A model generated the notes under the pieces. The model saw only the letters and a program-made list of their open reading frames with translations. It was not told where the DNA came from and did no database searches. Shown here piece after piece: positions 17,772-26,056 of a stretch of 64,000 bases of DNA. Location of the stretch: positions 558,001 to 622,000 of the forward strand of contig NZ_NFZS01000001.1 of assembly GCF_003264855.1 (NCBI RefSeq), written 5' to 3'. The translations under genes and the position numbers were made by a program. Numbering within the stretch: the first letter of the stretch is position 1; each line of letters starts with the position of its first letter. The DNA is from Dyella jiangningensis (GTDB lineage: Bacteria > Pseudomonadota > Gammaproteobacteria > Xanthomonadales > Rhodanobacteraceae).

Positions 17772-19286
17772 TTATCCGCCGGTGCGCTCTGGCACGGGCA
17801 GCAGCTGCCAAGTGAAGTCGTAGTCCCACTGGTCGAAGTACAAATTGCCGCCACGCCATTCGAGTTCGCCGCGTTGCGAGTCCACCGTCTCGGAGCGGAA
17901 GTGCTGCTTGGGCGGCACGAAGGGTTGGCTGAAATCGCTGTTGAAGGCGATGCGGTAGGCGTCGAGTCCGCCCAGGTAGAACCATTGCAGGGCCGGGTCG
18001 TCACCCGTGCCCGGATGCAGCTGCCCGAAGGTCACGTCCATCGGCACCCAGCCGTAGGGCGCGAGGTAGAGCTGGCCCCAATCGTGGATGTTGTTGTACT
18101 TGCCGTCGGAGAAGATCCAGCCCGATTGCCAGCGGGCCGGGATGCCGTTGAGGCGCAGCAGCGTGATCAGCAGCATGGTCTGCTGGCCGCAATCGCCGTG
18201 CCCCGCATGCAGCGTGTAGTCGCTGAGGTTGCTGATGGTCGAGTACTCGCGCGCGCCGGCCCAGGGAATCTGGTCCACCGCGGCGAACAGCTTCTGTGCG
18301 ATGCGATAAGGGTTCTTCTCGTTGCCGACGATCTTGCGCGAGAACGCGCGCAGGTCGTCGGTGAACACGATGTGCGGCGCGCGTTCTTCCACGAACGGCT
18401 TCAGCTCGGTCGTGAGCTTCGGCGCCACCACCTTGTTGGCGTCGATCTCGTGGTACTGCGCGTAGATGGTGAGTTCGTAGGTGACGGCAAAAGTGGTCGG
18501 CTTGCCGGCCTCGGCCTTCTTTTCCAGGTACGCCGTGCGCTGCATGGTCGACGCCGGCGCCACGTTCGCACCGGACGGCTGGCTGTCGACCAGCCGCACC
18601 TGCTCCTGCTGGCCAGGCAGTTCCCGCGGGAAGGGCAGCCAGGCGCGGATGGTTTCGCCGGCCGGCACCGCATCCGCGTTGACCGTCACCGTTTCGGTCA
18701 CGCGCACGTGGTTGGGCGTGACGCTGGTGCGATGCGTGGCGAGCGCTTCGGCGCGCGCGGCGCGATGGTGTTCGTTGAGCGTTTCCATCGGGTCGTCGTT
18801 CGACGGCGATGGCTTGCTGCGACGTGATGCGGCTTCCTTGCTGAGCAGGAACAGGTTATTCGGCGCGCGCTTGAAATAGAGCGTGCGTCCGTCGATCACC
18901 ATGTGTTCGAGCAGGCCCTGCCGATCCCAGCGGGTGAATTCGGCATCGCTGAGGTCGGGCACCTGCTTGCGGATGCGTGCCTTGGCGGCTTCGGCATCCA
19001 GCGTGAAGTCGATCAGGATGCGACGCATGCGCTCGCGCTGGAACAACAGTTCATCGCGTGTGCCTGCCGGAAGCCCGGGCTCGGCCAGCGCCTTCGTAAT
19101 GTCAGCGTCAGCCGACTTGAACTGCCCCGCATCAATGAGCGCGATGGCATGCTGCACGGGTGAGGGAGGGGGCACTGGGTCGGTATCGGCACGGGATGCG
19201 CCGACAGCCAGCAGACAGGCAAAGGCAAGCGCGGCCGGCAAGGCGCGACGAGCCTGCAAGGACATGGATGATCGAGCCATCTTCAC
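17772..19286 (-). CDS. exported transglutaminase-like protein
   Basis: 504 aa with a signal peptide (about residues 10-35, ending SRA). The second half is a transglutaminase-like fold with a complete Cys-His-Asp triad: C366 in HGDCGQQT, H401 in NIHDWG and D417 in PMDVTFG. An N-terminal helical region and a beta-rich middle (about 180-290) precede it. GTG 19286 is chosen because GGGGAG lies five bases upstream; ATG 19280 is the alternative. It is the first gene of the leftward unit, before the TonB receptor. Bacterial members of this fold are often peptidases or amidases rather than cross-linkers, so attack on cell-wall peptides is plausible. Confidence 0.8.
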   Translation of the reverse strand: MKMARSSMSLQARRALPAALAFACLLAVGASRADTDPVPPPSPVQHAIALIDAGQFKSADADITKALAEPGLPAGTRDELLFQRERMRRILIDFTLDAEAAKARIRKQVPDLSDAEFTRWDRQGLLEHMVIDGRTLYFKRAPNNLFLLSKEAASRRSKPSPSNDDPMETLNEHHRAARAEALATHRTSVTPNHVRVTETVTVNADAVPAGETIRAWLPFPRELPGQQEQVRLVDSQPSGANVAPASTMQRTAYLEKKAEAGKPTTFAVTYELTIYAQYHEIDANKVVAPKLTTELKPFVEERAPHIVFTDDLRAFSRKIVGNEKNPYRIAQKLFAAVDQIPWAGAREYSTISNLSDYTLHAGHGDCGQQTMLLITLLRLNGIPARWQSGWIFSDGKYNNIHDWGQLYLAPYGWVPMDVTFGQLHPGTGDDPALQWFYLGGLDAYRIAFNSDFSQPFVPPKQHFRSETVDSQRGELEWRGGNLYFDQWDYDFTWQLLPVPERTGG

Positions 19287-19322
19287 TGCAACTCCCCTCG
19301 CAAGAAATGGCGACACCGCCGC

Positions 19323-19362
19323 TGTGTAGCATGCTTGCAATCGGTGGTCAATAATTTATGCT
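19323..19362. promoter_or_regulatory. divergent promoter region of the murein-peptide cluster
   Basis: In the 140-base gap between the two divergent units, the plus strand has TTGCAA (19335) and TATGCT (19357) spaced by 16. The minus strand has TTGACC (19351 to 19346) and TACACA (19328 to 19323) spaced by 17. The two promoters would overlap, so one regulator could switch both. An imperfect palindrome TGAATTAGATATTCCA lies at 19379-19394, where an operator for the RpiR-type regulator could be. Predicted by eye only. Confidence 0.4.
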
Positions 19363-19426
19363 TCGACCGAAACCTGTCTGAATTAGATATTCCATGACAG
19401 GCGATCAGGGGAACCAGAGGGGACGC

Positions 19427-20578
19427 ATGATCCACACGGCCTGGCCTTATCTCGCTGTCATGTTGCTGGCGGCGGGCCTGTTTCCCGCCTTGGAGCGGCG
19501 TTTCAAGTGGCGGTTTTTCGAAGTGCTGCCGCCCATCGTTCTCACCTATCTGCTGGTAACCGCGCTGGCGGTCACCGGGCTGTGGCAGGTGAACGAGGAG
19601 ATCCGCGCCACGCAGACCCTGTTGATCGGGCACATGGTGCCGGCCCTGCTGTTCCTGCTGATGATCAATTGCGACCTGCTCGCGATCCTTCGGCTGGGGC
19701 CGCGTGTTCTTGCGGTGTTCTTCGTCACGATGATCTGCCTGTTCGTGGCCTTCATCGCGACCTTCCTGGTGTTCCGCTACTGGCTGTCGGGCAATGCCTG
19801 GCAACCCCTGGCGGCGCTTTCCGGCAGTTGGGTCGGCGGAACGGCCAACATGGTGGCGGTGAAGCAGGCCATCGGTATGCCGGATCGGCTGCTGGCCATG
19901 TCATTGCTCACCGACGCGCTGTGCTACTCCATGTGGGTGGTGGTGCTGTTCGGCCTGGGCCGCCTGGCGACGAGCTTCAACCGCTGGACGCGCGCCAAGT
20001 CCAGCGCGGACATGGTGGTCGAAGAGGCTCGCAGCCATGGTCCGACCACGCCGGAGAACGTCTTGCTGTGGCTGGGCATGGCCCTGCTGGTGGGCGCCTT
20101 CTCGGCGTGGCTCGCCGATCGCCTGCCCACCACCGACATGGTCTCGCCCACCACCTGGACCATCATGCTCGCCACCGGCTTCGGGCTGGTCGCGGCGCAG
20201 ACGCCGCTGTCGCGTTTCGCCGGCGCCAACACGATCTCCAGCGCCATGCTGATCAGCGTGGTGGCCGTGCTGGCCTCGCAGAGCAACTTCGAGGGCATCG
20301 GTTCGGCGCCGCTCTACCTGATGTGTGGCATCAGCATCATCGCGATCCATGCGGTGCTGCTGGCACTCGCCGCACGCGTGTTCCATTTCGATCTCTACCT
20401 GTGCGGCATCTCCTCGCTCGCCTGCATCGGCGGCGTGGCGGCGACGCCCATTCTTGCGGCCAGCTATTCGCGCTCGCTGGTGCCGGTGGGCATCCTGCTG
20501 GCGCTGCTCGGCTATATCCTCGGTACCGCGTTCGGTCTGCTGGTGGCGTCGGTGATGTCGTCGCTGGCCATTGCATAG
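19427..20578 (+). CDS. DUF819 family integral membrane protein
   Basis: 383 aa and very hydrophobic, with about ten to eleven membrane helices and a cytoplasmic-looking loop at about 180-210. It contains the SGSWVGGTANMVAVKQ segment and its mirror near the C-terminus (GGVAATPILAASY), the inverted-repeat pattern of a DUF819/YjcL-type transporter. ATG 19427 is preceded by AGAGGGGACGC; an earlier ATG at 19394 has no such site. First gene of the rightward operon; the endopeptidase gene follows after nine bases. A role as permease for a peptide or amino acid released from murein is inferred from neighbours. Confidence 0.85.
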   Translation: MIHTAWPYLAVMLLAAGLFPALERRFKWRFFEVLPPIVLTYLLVTALAVTGLWQVNEEIRATQTLLIGHMVPALLFLLMINCDLLAILRLGPRVLAVFFVTMICLFVAFIATFLVFRYWLSGNAWQPLAALSGSWVGGTANMVAVKQAIGMPDRLLAMSLLTDALCYSMWVVVLFGLGRLATSFNRWTRAKSSADMVVEEARSHGPTTPENVLLWLGMALLVGAFSAWLADRLPTTDMVSPTTWTIMLATGFGLVAAQTPLSRFAGANTISSAMLISVVAVLASQSNFEGIGSAPLYLMCGISIIAIHAVLLALAARVFHFDLYLCGISSLACIGGVAATPILAASYSRSLVPVGILLALLGYILGTAFGLLVASVMSSLAIA

Positions 20579-20587
20579 GAAACCATC

Positions 20588-21991
20588 ATGCGATTCATGC
20601 CCAGCGTTGCACTTGCCGTCGCCAGTCTCGTCGCCGCACCGGCCATGGCCGACAAGGGGCCCGACACGGTCCCCGTGCCGCCTTCGGGCGTCGTCGGCAT
20701 CAGCAACAACGCGATGCTCACTCCGGATTTCTGGATCAAGCAGCTGGCGCAGCCCGATCGCGTGCTGCTGGATCCCGCGGCGATCCAGGCGCAAAACGCC
20801 AGGTTGCTGCAGGTCGACCCTTCCATGCACGACCTGAAGGCGCTGCCGGCGGCGCTCGATCGCGCGAAGGTGGAGGGCTGGATCAAGGACCTGTCGCAGT
20901 ACCCCTCCAAGCCGCTATATGACGTGAACGGCAAGCCGGTGCCTGCGACGCTCAAACAGGAAGTCACCGACCAGCTCGCGCTCGATCGCGTGCCCGCGCA
21001 GCAACCCACGCGTTACGGCCTGGTGGTGCAGCGCGCTGCGCTGCGCACCTTCCCCACCGACCTGCGGGTGTTCACTTCCGTTGACGATCACGACATCGAT
21101 CGTTTCCAGGAGACGGCGGAGTTTCCTGGAACGCCGGTGGTGATCGCGCATGAAAGCCGCGACGGCCAATGGTTGTTCGTGGTGAGCCCGCGCTATGCCG
21201 CGTGGACGCGCCACGAAAATGTTGCCGAAGGTTCTTCCGCCGAAGTGTTCGGTTATGCGGGCAAGACGCCGCTGCGCATCGTCACCGGCGACAACGTCGC
21301 CACGGTGTTCACCCCCGAGCAGCCTGGCGTGTCGCAGCTGCAGCTGGACATGGGCGTCGCGGTGCCGGTGTTGTCGGATCATCCGGCCGACCAGCCGGTG
21401 AACGGGCAATCGCCGTATGCCTCCTACGTGGTGGAGCTGCCACTGCAGGGCGCCGAGGGCAAGCTCGCGTTCTCGCCCGCATTGGTGCAGCGCCTGGCCG
21501 ACACCGGCGACGCCTACCTGCCGTTGACGGAAGCCAACATCATCCGCCAGGGCTTCAAATTCCTCGGCGAACGCTATGGCTGGGGCCATGCCTACGACGG
21601 ACGCGACTGCAGCGGATTCGTGTCGGACGTCTATCGAAGCATGGGTGTGCAGATGCCGCGCAACACCAGCAAGCAGGCGATCAGCCCCGGGCTGACCCAT
21701 CAGGCATTCACCGACAAGGACAGCCACGACGCGCGCATGAAGGCCGCGCTGGCGCTGAACGTGGGCGACCTGGTCTATATCCCCGGCCACGTGATGATGG
21801 TGATCGGCAAGCTCAACGGCGCGCCCTATGTCATCCACGACACGGGTGGCATCAGCTACCTCGATGGCAGCGGCGCGATGCGCCGCGTGAAGCTCAACGA
21901 AGTGTCGGTGACGCCGTTGTTGCCGCTGATGTGGGACAGCAAGCACAGCTACGTCGACCGCATGACCAGCATCGTGCACGTCCACCCGTAA
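20588..21991 (+). CDS. SH3 and NlpC/P60 cell-wall endopeptidase
   Basis: 467 aa, signal peptide about 1-21 (ends AMA). Middle part (about 135-300) has SH3-like repeats (RYGLVVQRAALRTFP..., GTPVVIAHESRDGQWLFVVSPRYAAW). The C-terminal NlpC/P60 domain has the catalytic Cys341 in GRDCSGFV, His401 in GHVMMV and a third polar residue in VIHDTGG. Such enzymes (compare B. sphaericus dipeptidyl-peptidase VI and YkfC) cut D-Glu-meso-DAP bonds and release L-Ala-D-Glu. That is exactly the substrate of the epimerase encoded 53 bases downstream, a pairing known from Bacillus ykfB-ykfC. Confidence 0.9.
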   Translation: MRFMPSVALAVASLVAAPAMADKGPDTVPVPPSGVVGISNNAMLTPDFWIKQLAQPDRVLLDPAAIQAQNARLLQVDPSMHDLKALPAALDRAKVEGWIKDLSQYPSKPLYDVNGKPVPATLKQEVTDQLALDRVPAQQPTRYGLVVQRAALRTFPTDLRVFTSVDDHDIDRFQETAEFPGTPVVIAHESRDGQWLFVVSPRYAAWTRHENVAEGSSAEVFGYAGKTPLRIVTGDNVATVFTPEQPGVSQLQLDMGVAVPVLSDHPADQPVNGQSPYASYVVELPLQGAEGKLAFSPALVQRLADTGDAYLPLTEANIIRQGFKFLGERYGWGHAYDGRDCSGFVSDVYRSMGVQMPRNTSKQAISPGLTHQAFTDKDSHDARMKAALALNVGDLVYIPGHVMMVIGKLNGAPYVIHDTGGISYLDGSGAMRRVKLNEVSVTPLLPLMWDSKHSYVDRMTSIVHVHP

Positions 21992-22044
21992 TGGCTGCGG
22001 CCACCTCCATTCTCCCTTTCGAAGACAGGAAGCCTCCGAGTCTC

Positions 22045-23142
22045 ATGAAGATCACCGACATCCAGTTCGGCATGCTGCGGGTGCCCTTGAAGACACCCTT
22101 CAAGACGGCGTTGCGCACCGTGGGCACGGTCGAAGACATCGTGGTGATGGTGCACACCGATACCGGCCACGTCGGCTACGGCGAAGCGCCGGCCACGGCC
22201 GTCATCACCGGCGACACGCATGGATCGATCGTCGACGCGATCCGCCATTACATCGCGCCGCGTCTGATCGGCCAGGACATCGCCGACCTCAACCGGCTCA
22301 CCCAGCTGATCCAGAGTTCGATGGAGAAGAACACCAGCGCCAAGGCCGCGGTGGAAATCGCCATCTACGACCTGTGGGGCCAGCTCTACAACGCGCCGCT
22401 GTACAAGCTGCTCGGCGGTGGCGACCCGGTGATCACCACCGACATCACCATCAGCGTGGACTACATCGACAAGATGGTCGCCGATTCCATCAGTGCGGTG
22501 GAGCGCGGCTTCGAGTCGCTGAAGATCAAGGTGGGCAAGGACATCGGCGTTGACATCGAGCGCGTCAAGGCCATCTATGCTGCGGTGGAGAACCGCGCGC
22601 TGCTGCGCCTGGACGCCAACCAGGGCTGGACGGCCAAACAGGCCGTCTATGCACTGCAGACGCTGGAAGACGCCGGCGTGCGGCTGGAGCTGGTGGAACA
22701 GCCGGTGAAGGCGCGCGACCTGGAAGGCATGCGCTATGTCACCGAGCGCGTGCACACGCCGATCATGGCCGACGAAAGCGTGTTTGGCCCGATGGAAGTG
22801 ATCGACCTGATCCAGATGCGCGCGGCCGACATCATCAACATCAAGCTGATGAAGACCGGCGGCATCTCCAACGCCATCCGCATCGCCGACATCGCCGCGA
22901 TGTACGGCGTGGAATGCATGATCGGCTGCATGCTGGAGACGAGCATCAGCGTGGCGGCCGCGGTGCATGTCGCGGTGGCCAAGTCGGCGGTGATCACCAA
23001 GGTGGATCTGGACGGCCCCTCGCTGTGCCAGTACAACCCCATCGACGGGGGCGTGATCTTCAACGAGTCGGAGATCTCGGTCACCGACGCGCCCGGATTG
23101 GGAATCCGGGAGATCCGTGGCCTGGAAAAACTGAGCGACTGA
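22045..23142 (+). CDS. L-Ala-D/L-Glu epimerase, enolase superfamily
   Basis: 365 aa. Muconate-lactonizing subgroup of the enolase superfamily. K160-x-K162 (LKIKVG) gives one acid/base Lys, and K267 (NIKLMKTGG) the other. Metal ligands are Asp in LDANQ, Glu in VEQPV and Asp in ADES. The capping domain has the 20s loop FKTALRTV. It converts L-Ala-D-Glu to L-Ala-L-Glu so that ordinary peptidases can use it. ATG 22045 gives the family-typical MKITDI start. An in-frame ATG at 21991 overlapping the previous stop would add 18 residues and has no ribosome site. The regulator gene follows after one base. Confidence 0.93.
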   Translation: MKITDIQFGMLRVPLKTPFKTALRTVGTVEDIVVMVHTDTGHVGYGEAPATAVITGDTHGSIVDAIRHYIAPRLIGQDIADLNRLTQLIQSSMEKNTSAKAAVEIAIYDLWGQLYNAPLYKLLGGGDPVITTDITISVDYIDKMVADSISAVERGFESLKIKVGKDIGVDIERVKAIYAAVENRALLRLDANQGWTAKQAVYALQTLEDAGVRLELVEQPVKARDLEGMRYVTERVHTPIMADESVFGPMEVIDLIQMRAADIINIKLMKTGGISNAIRIADIAAMYGVECMIGCMLETSISVAAAVHVAVAKSAVITKVDLDGPSLCQYNPIDGGVIFNESEISVTDAPGLGIREIRGLEKLSD

Positions 23143-23143
23143 C

Positions 23144-24001
23144 ATGTCATCCCTGGTGAAAATCCGCTCCGAGCGCGACCAGATGTCGGCGGTCGAGCGG
23201 CGCATCGCCGATTTCATCCTGGAAAACGCCCAGTTGCTGCGCGACTACTCCTCGCAGCAACTGGCGAACGCGCTGGGCATCAGCCAGTCCAGCGTGGTGA
23301 AGTTCACGCAGAAGCTGGGCTTCAAGGGCTATCCCGACCTGAAATACTCGGTGGGCGAGGCGATTGCCCGCGCGGACAATGGCGACGCGGGCGAGATCGC
23401 CACCGACCTGCGCGGCGGCGAAACCGAGCTGCGCGCCAACGAGCTCTGGCGGCGCAAGTCCGAGGCCGAAGAGGAAACCCGCCTGATCAATGCGCCCAAG
23501 ACGCTGCAGGCCGTGGCCGATGCCATTGCGGCGGCAGGCTGCAAGGGCAAGGTCTTCATGATCGGCCTGGGCGACGACGACATCTATGCACGCAGCTTCG
23601 CCTTGCGCCTGTCGCTGCTCGGCATTCCGAGCGTGCACAACTTCGATGCGCCGCGCATGGCCGCGAGCGTGTCGGCCGCGGGCGCGGGCGACGTGCTGCT
23701 GGTGTTCTCCGAGCACGGCAGCCACCAGGCGCTGTGCAAGATCGGCCGCTTCTTCCGTGAGCGGCGTGGACTGCTGATCTCCGTAACTCGCCATACCTCC
23801 AACCCGCTGCGCGCACTTGCCGATCTCGCGCTGCTGGTCTCGGCACACGACGATCGCCCGTACATCCAGCCGGTGTTGTACCAGTCCGCGCTGCAGCACC
23901 TGCTCGATCGCGTCTTCGTGCAATTGTGCGAAGGCGACGAGCAGCGCCACGTTCAGTTGCTGGCGAACCTGGAACGCGTCCAGCAAGCACTCGAACCGTA
24001 G
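23144..24001 (+). CDS. MurR/RpiR-family transcription regulator
   Basis: 285 aa. An N-terminal helix-turn-helix domain (residues 1-75; LANALGISQSSVVKFTQKLG) is followed by a SIS sugar-isomerase domain (about 120-250; KVFMIGLGDDD and VLLVFSEHGSH). SIS domains in this family sense phosphosugars; MurR of E. coli senses N-acetylmuramate-6-phosphate. Located inside the operon of the epimerase and D-amino-acid dehydrogenase, it probably represses the cluster until a cell-wall breakdown product binds. The ligand may be a muropeptide-derived sugar phosphate. This is inferred. Confidence 0.9.
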   Translation: MSSLVKIRSERDQMSAVERRIADFILENAQLLRDYSSQQLANALGISQSSVVKFTQKLGFKGYPDLKYSVGEAIARADNGDAGEIATDLRGGETELRANELWRRKSEAEEETRLINAPKTLQAVADAIAAAGCKGKVFMIGLGDDDIYARSFALRLSLLGIPSVHNFDAPRMAASVSAAGAGDVLLVFSEHGSHQALCKIGRFFRERRGLLISVTRHTSNPLRALADLALLVSAHDDRPYIQPVLYQSALQHLLDRVFVQLCEGDEQRHVQLLANLERVQQALEP

Positions 24002-24026
24002 TCATCCGTAGCGAAACCGGGGTCCC

Positions 24027-24818
24027 ATGAAGCCTGTGCATCGCCATTCCCTTCTCCACGCCATGTTCGTGCTGGGCGTGGGCGCCGCGGCCTACGTCGC
24101 CGGACAGGCGTCCGCCGCGCAGGCCGACGCCAACTGGCATCAGTCGAAGCAGATGGTGCTGGTGGTCACCCCGGACTGGAACGCCGATCACGGCGTGCTG
24201 CGCACCTACGAGCGCAAGGACAATACGTGGCAGGCCGTCGGCACCGCGCAGGATGTCACCGTCGGACGGTCGGGCGCGGCCTGGGGGCTGGGTCTCAACG
24301 GCCCGCAGACCGAGGGGCCGCAGAAGCACGAAGGCGATGGCCGTGCCGCTGCGGGCGTGTTCCGCATCGGTCCGGTGTTCGGTTATGCCGACCATGCGGA
24401 TACCCGCATGCCTTACCAGGCGATGCAGATGAGCGACTGGTGCGTCGATGTCGACGGTTCGCCGTACTACAACCAGATCGTCGATGCGAACAAGGTGGGC
24501 GAGAAGGCCGTCGCCGGTTCCAGCGAGCCGATGCGTCGCGATCTTCATCTGGATGGCGACCAGCGCTACAAGCTCGGCTTCGTGATCGAGCAGAACGCAC
24601 AAGGCAAGGCCGGCAACGGCAGCTGCATCTTCGCGCATCTTTGGAAATCACCCACCGACGCCACCGCCGGCTGTACGGCGATGCCGGAATCGGCCATGCG
24701 CGGACTGCTGGCCTGGTTGAAACCGGAAGACCAGCCCGTATTCGTGTTGTTGCCGCAGGACGCCTATCGGCGTCTCGCCGCGACCTGGCATCTGCCCGTA
24801 TGGGGCAAGCAGCCTTGA
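24027..24818 (+). CDS. L,D-transpeptidase-like (YkuD) exported protein
   Basis: 263 aa with a signal peptide (about 1-34, ends SAAQA). The C-terminal half carries the YkuD-like signature, His204 (IFAHLW) and Cys216 (TAGCTAM), spaced twelve residues apart. Earlier segments (GLGLNG, AAAGVFRIG) match the beginning of the fold. YkuD enzymes make 3-3 cross-links or, in the DpaA/LdtF group, cut murein-lipoprotein bonds. In this catabolic operon a hydrolytic role is at least as likely as a synthetic one. The next gene starts 19 bases before its stop. Confidence 0.8.
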   Translation: MKPVHRHSLLHAMFVLGVGAAAYVAGQASAAQADANWHQSKQMVLVVTPDWNADHGVLRTYERKDNTWQAVGTAQDVTVGRSGAAWGLGLNGPQTEGPQKHEGDGRAAAGVFRIGPVFGYADHADTRMPYQAMQMSDWCVDVDGSPYYNQIVDANKVGEKAVAGSSEPMRRDLHLDGDQRYKLGFVIEQNAQGKAGNGSCIFAHLWKSPTDATAGCTAMPESAMRGLLAWLKPEDQPVFVLLPQDAYRRLAATWHLPVWGKQP

Positions 24819-26056
24819 GCGCGACGACGCGGGTGTTGATCGGCCTTGCGCTGGGCGCCCTGGGCGGCCTGGCGCTGGCGGCGTGGCAACCCGACCATGC
24901 GGTGCAGGTAGCCAATGCGGTACAGCCGTTTGGACGCCTGTGGCTCAACGCGTTGCAGATGACGGTGGTGCCGCTGGTGTTCGCGCTGGTGGTGGTCGGC
25001 GTGAACACGGCCAGCGACGCGGCAGCATCGGGACGCATTGCGCGACGCGCGATCGTGGCCTTCATCCTGATCCTGACCGGCGGCGCCTTGTTCGCCGCAG
25101 CCGCGGCTCCTCGCCTGTTCTCGCTGTTTTCGCACAACGCCGGACTGACCCGCGCACTGGAAAGCGCAGTCGCTACGCACGCGCCGACGACGGCCACGGG
25201 CGTGGGCTGGGCGGAATGGTTCAACGGCATCGTGCCTTCCAACGCCATCATGGCCGCGGCGCAGAGCGCGATGCTGCCGCTGGTGGTGTTCGCGTTGTTC
25301 TTCGGCTTCGGGCTCACCCGCATCGACGCGGAGCGACGGCAGCTGGTGATCCATTTCTTCCAGGCCATCGCCGACACCATGATCGTCGTCGTGCGCTGGG
25401 TGCTGTGGGTGGCGCCGCTGGGCGTGTTCGCGCTGATCCTGTCCGTGTGCGCGCGCGCCGGCCTGCACATGCTCAGCGCGCTGGGCATCTATGTACTGGT
25501 GGAATGCCTGTTGTACGTGGCGGTGACGCTGCTGATGCTGCCGGTGGCGATGGTCTGGGGTGGCGAGACATTGCGCCGCTTCGTGCCGGCACTGGTGCCG
25601 GCACAGATCGTCGCGGCCAGCACGCAGTCCTCGCTCGCCTCGTTGCCCGCGATGCTGGAAAGTGCGGAGCGCCGGCTCGGCTATCCCGCGCAGGTCAATG
25701 CGCTGGTGTTGCCCATGGCGGTGAGCCTGTTCCGACTGACCAGCCCGGTGCAGTACGTGGTGTCTGCCTGCTTCATCGCCTGGGCCTACGGTATCGAGGT
25801 GAGCGCGGCCCAGCTCGCCGCGGCGGCCTTGCTGGCCGTGGTGATCAGCCTGGGCTCGGTGGGATTGCCGGGCGCCGTGAGCTTCATGGCGACCAACCTG
25901 CCGGTGGCGCAGGCCATGGGAGTGCCGGTCGGCCCGCTCGGCCTGATGCTCGCCGTCGATGCACTGCCTGATGCGTTGGCCACCCTGGGCAACGTCACGG
26001 CCGACCTTACCGCCACCAGCGTGGTGGCGCGCCAATCTGCTGCGGAAACTGCATGA
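24800..26056 (+). CDS. DAACS-type dicarboxylate/amino acid symporter
   Basis: 418 aa if started at ATG 24800; a TTG at 24815 is an alternative that would lie in the TGA region of the previous gene. About eight membrane helices and two re-entrant loops. FNGIVPSNAIMAAAQ and the serine-rich hairpin QIVAASTQSSLASLP near residues 270-285 match sodium/proton:dicarboxylate symporters (GltP/DctA family). The typical NMDGT motif is replaced by LVLPMAVSLFRL, which argues for a divergent substrate. Coupled by an ATGA overlap to a D-amino-acid dehydrogenase, it is probably the inner-membrane importer of D- or L-amino acids (alanine, glutamate). Confidence 0.88.
   Translation: MGQAALSATTRVLIGLALGALGGLALAAWQPDHAVQVANAVQPFGRLWLNALQMTVVPLVFALVVVGVNTASDAAASGRIARRAIVAFILILTGGALFAAAAAPRLFSLFSHNAGLTRALESAVATHAPTTATGVGWAEWFNGIVPSNAIMAAAQSAMLPLVVFALFFGFGLTRIDAERRQLVIHFFQAIADTMIVVVRWVLWVAPLGVFALILSVCARAGLHMLSALGIYVLVECLLYVAVTLLMLPVAMVWGGETLRRFVPALVPAQIVAASTQSSLASLPAMLESAERRLGYPAQVNALVLPMAVSLFRLTSPVQYVVSACFIAWAYGIEVSAAQLAAAALLAVVISLGSVGLPGAVSFMATNLPVAQAMGVPVGPLGLMLAVDALPDALATLGNVTADLTATSVVARQSAAETA

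Noticed and set aside
24227-26056. Extension of the DAACS symporter through the YkuD gene
   Set aside because: The first 190 codons are arginine-rich shadow of the YkuD-like gene in another frame.
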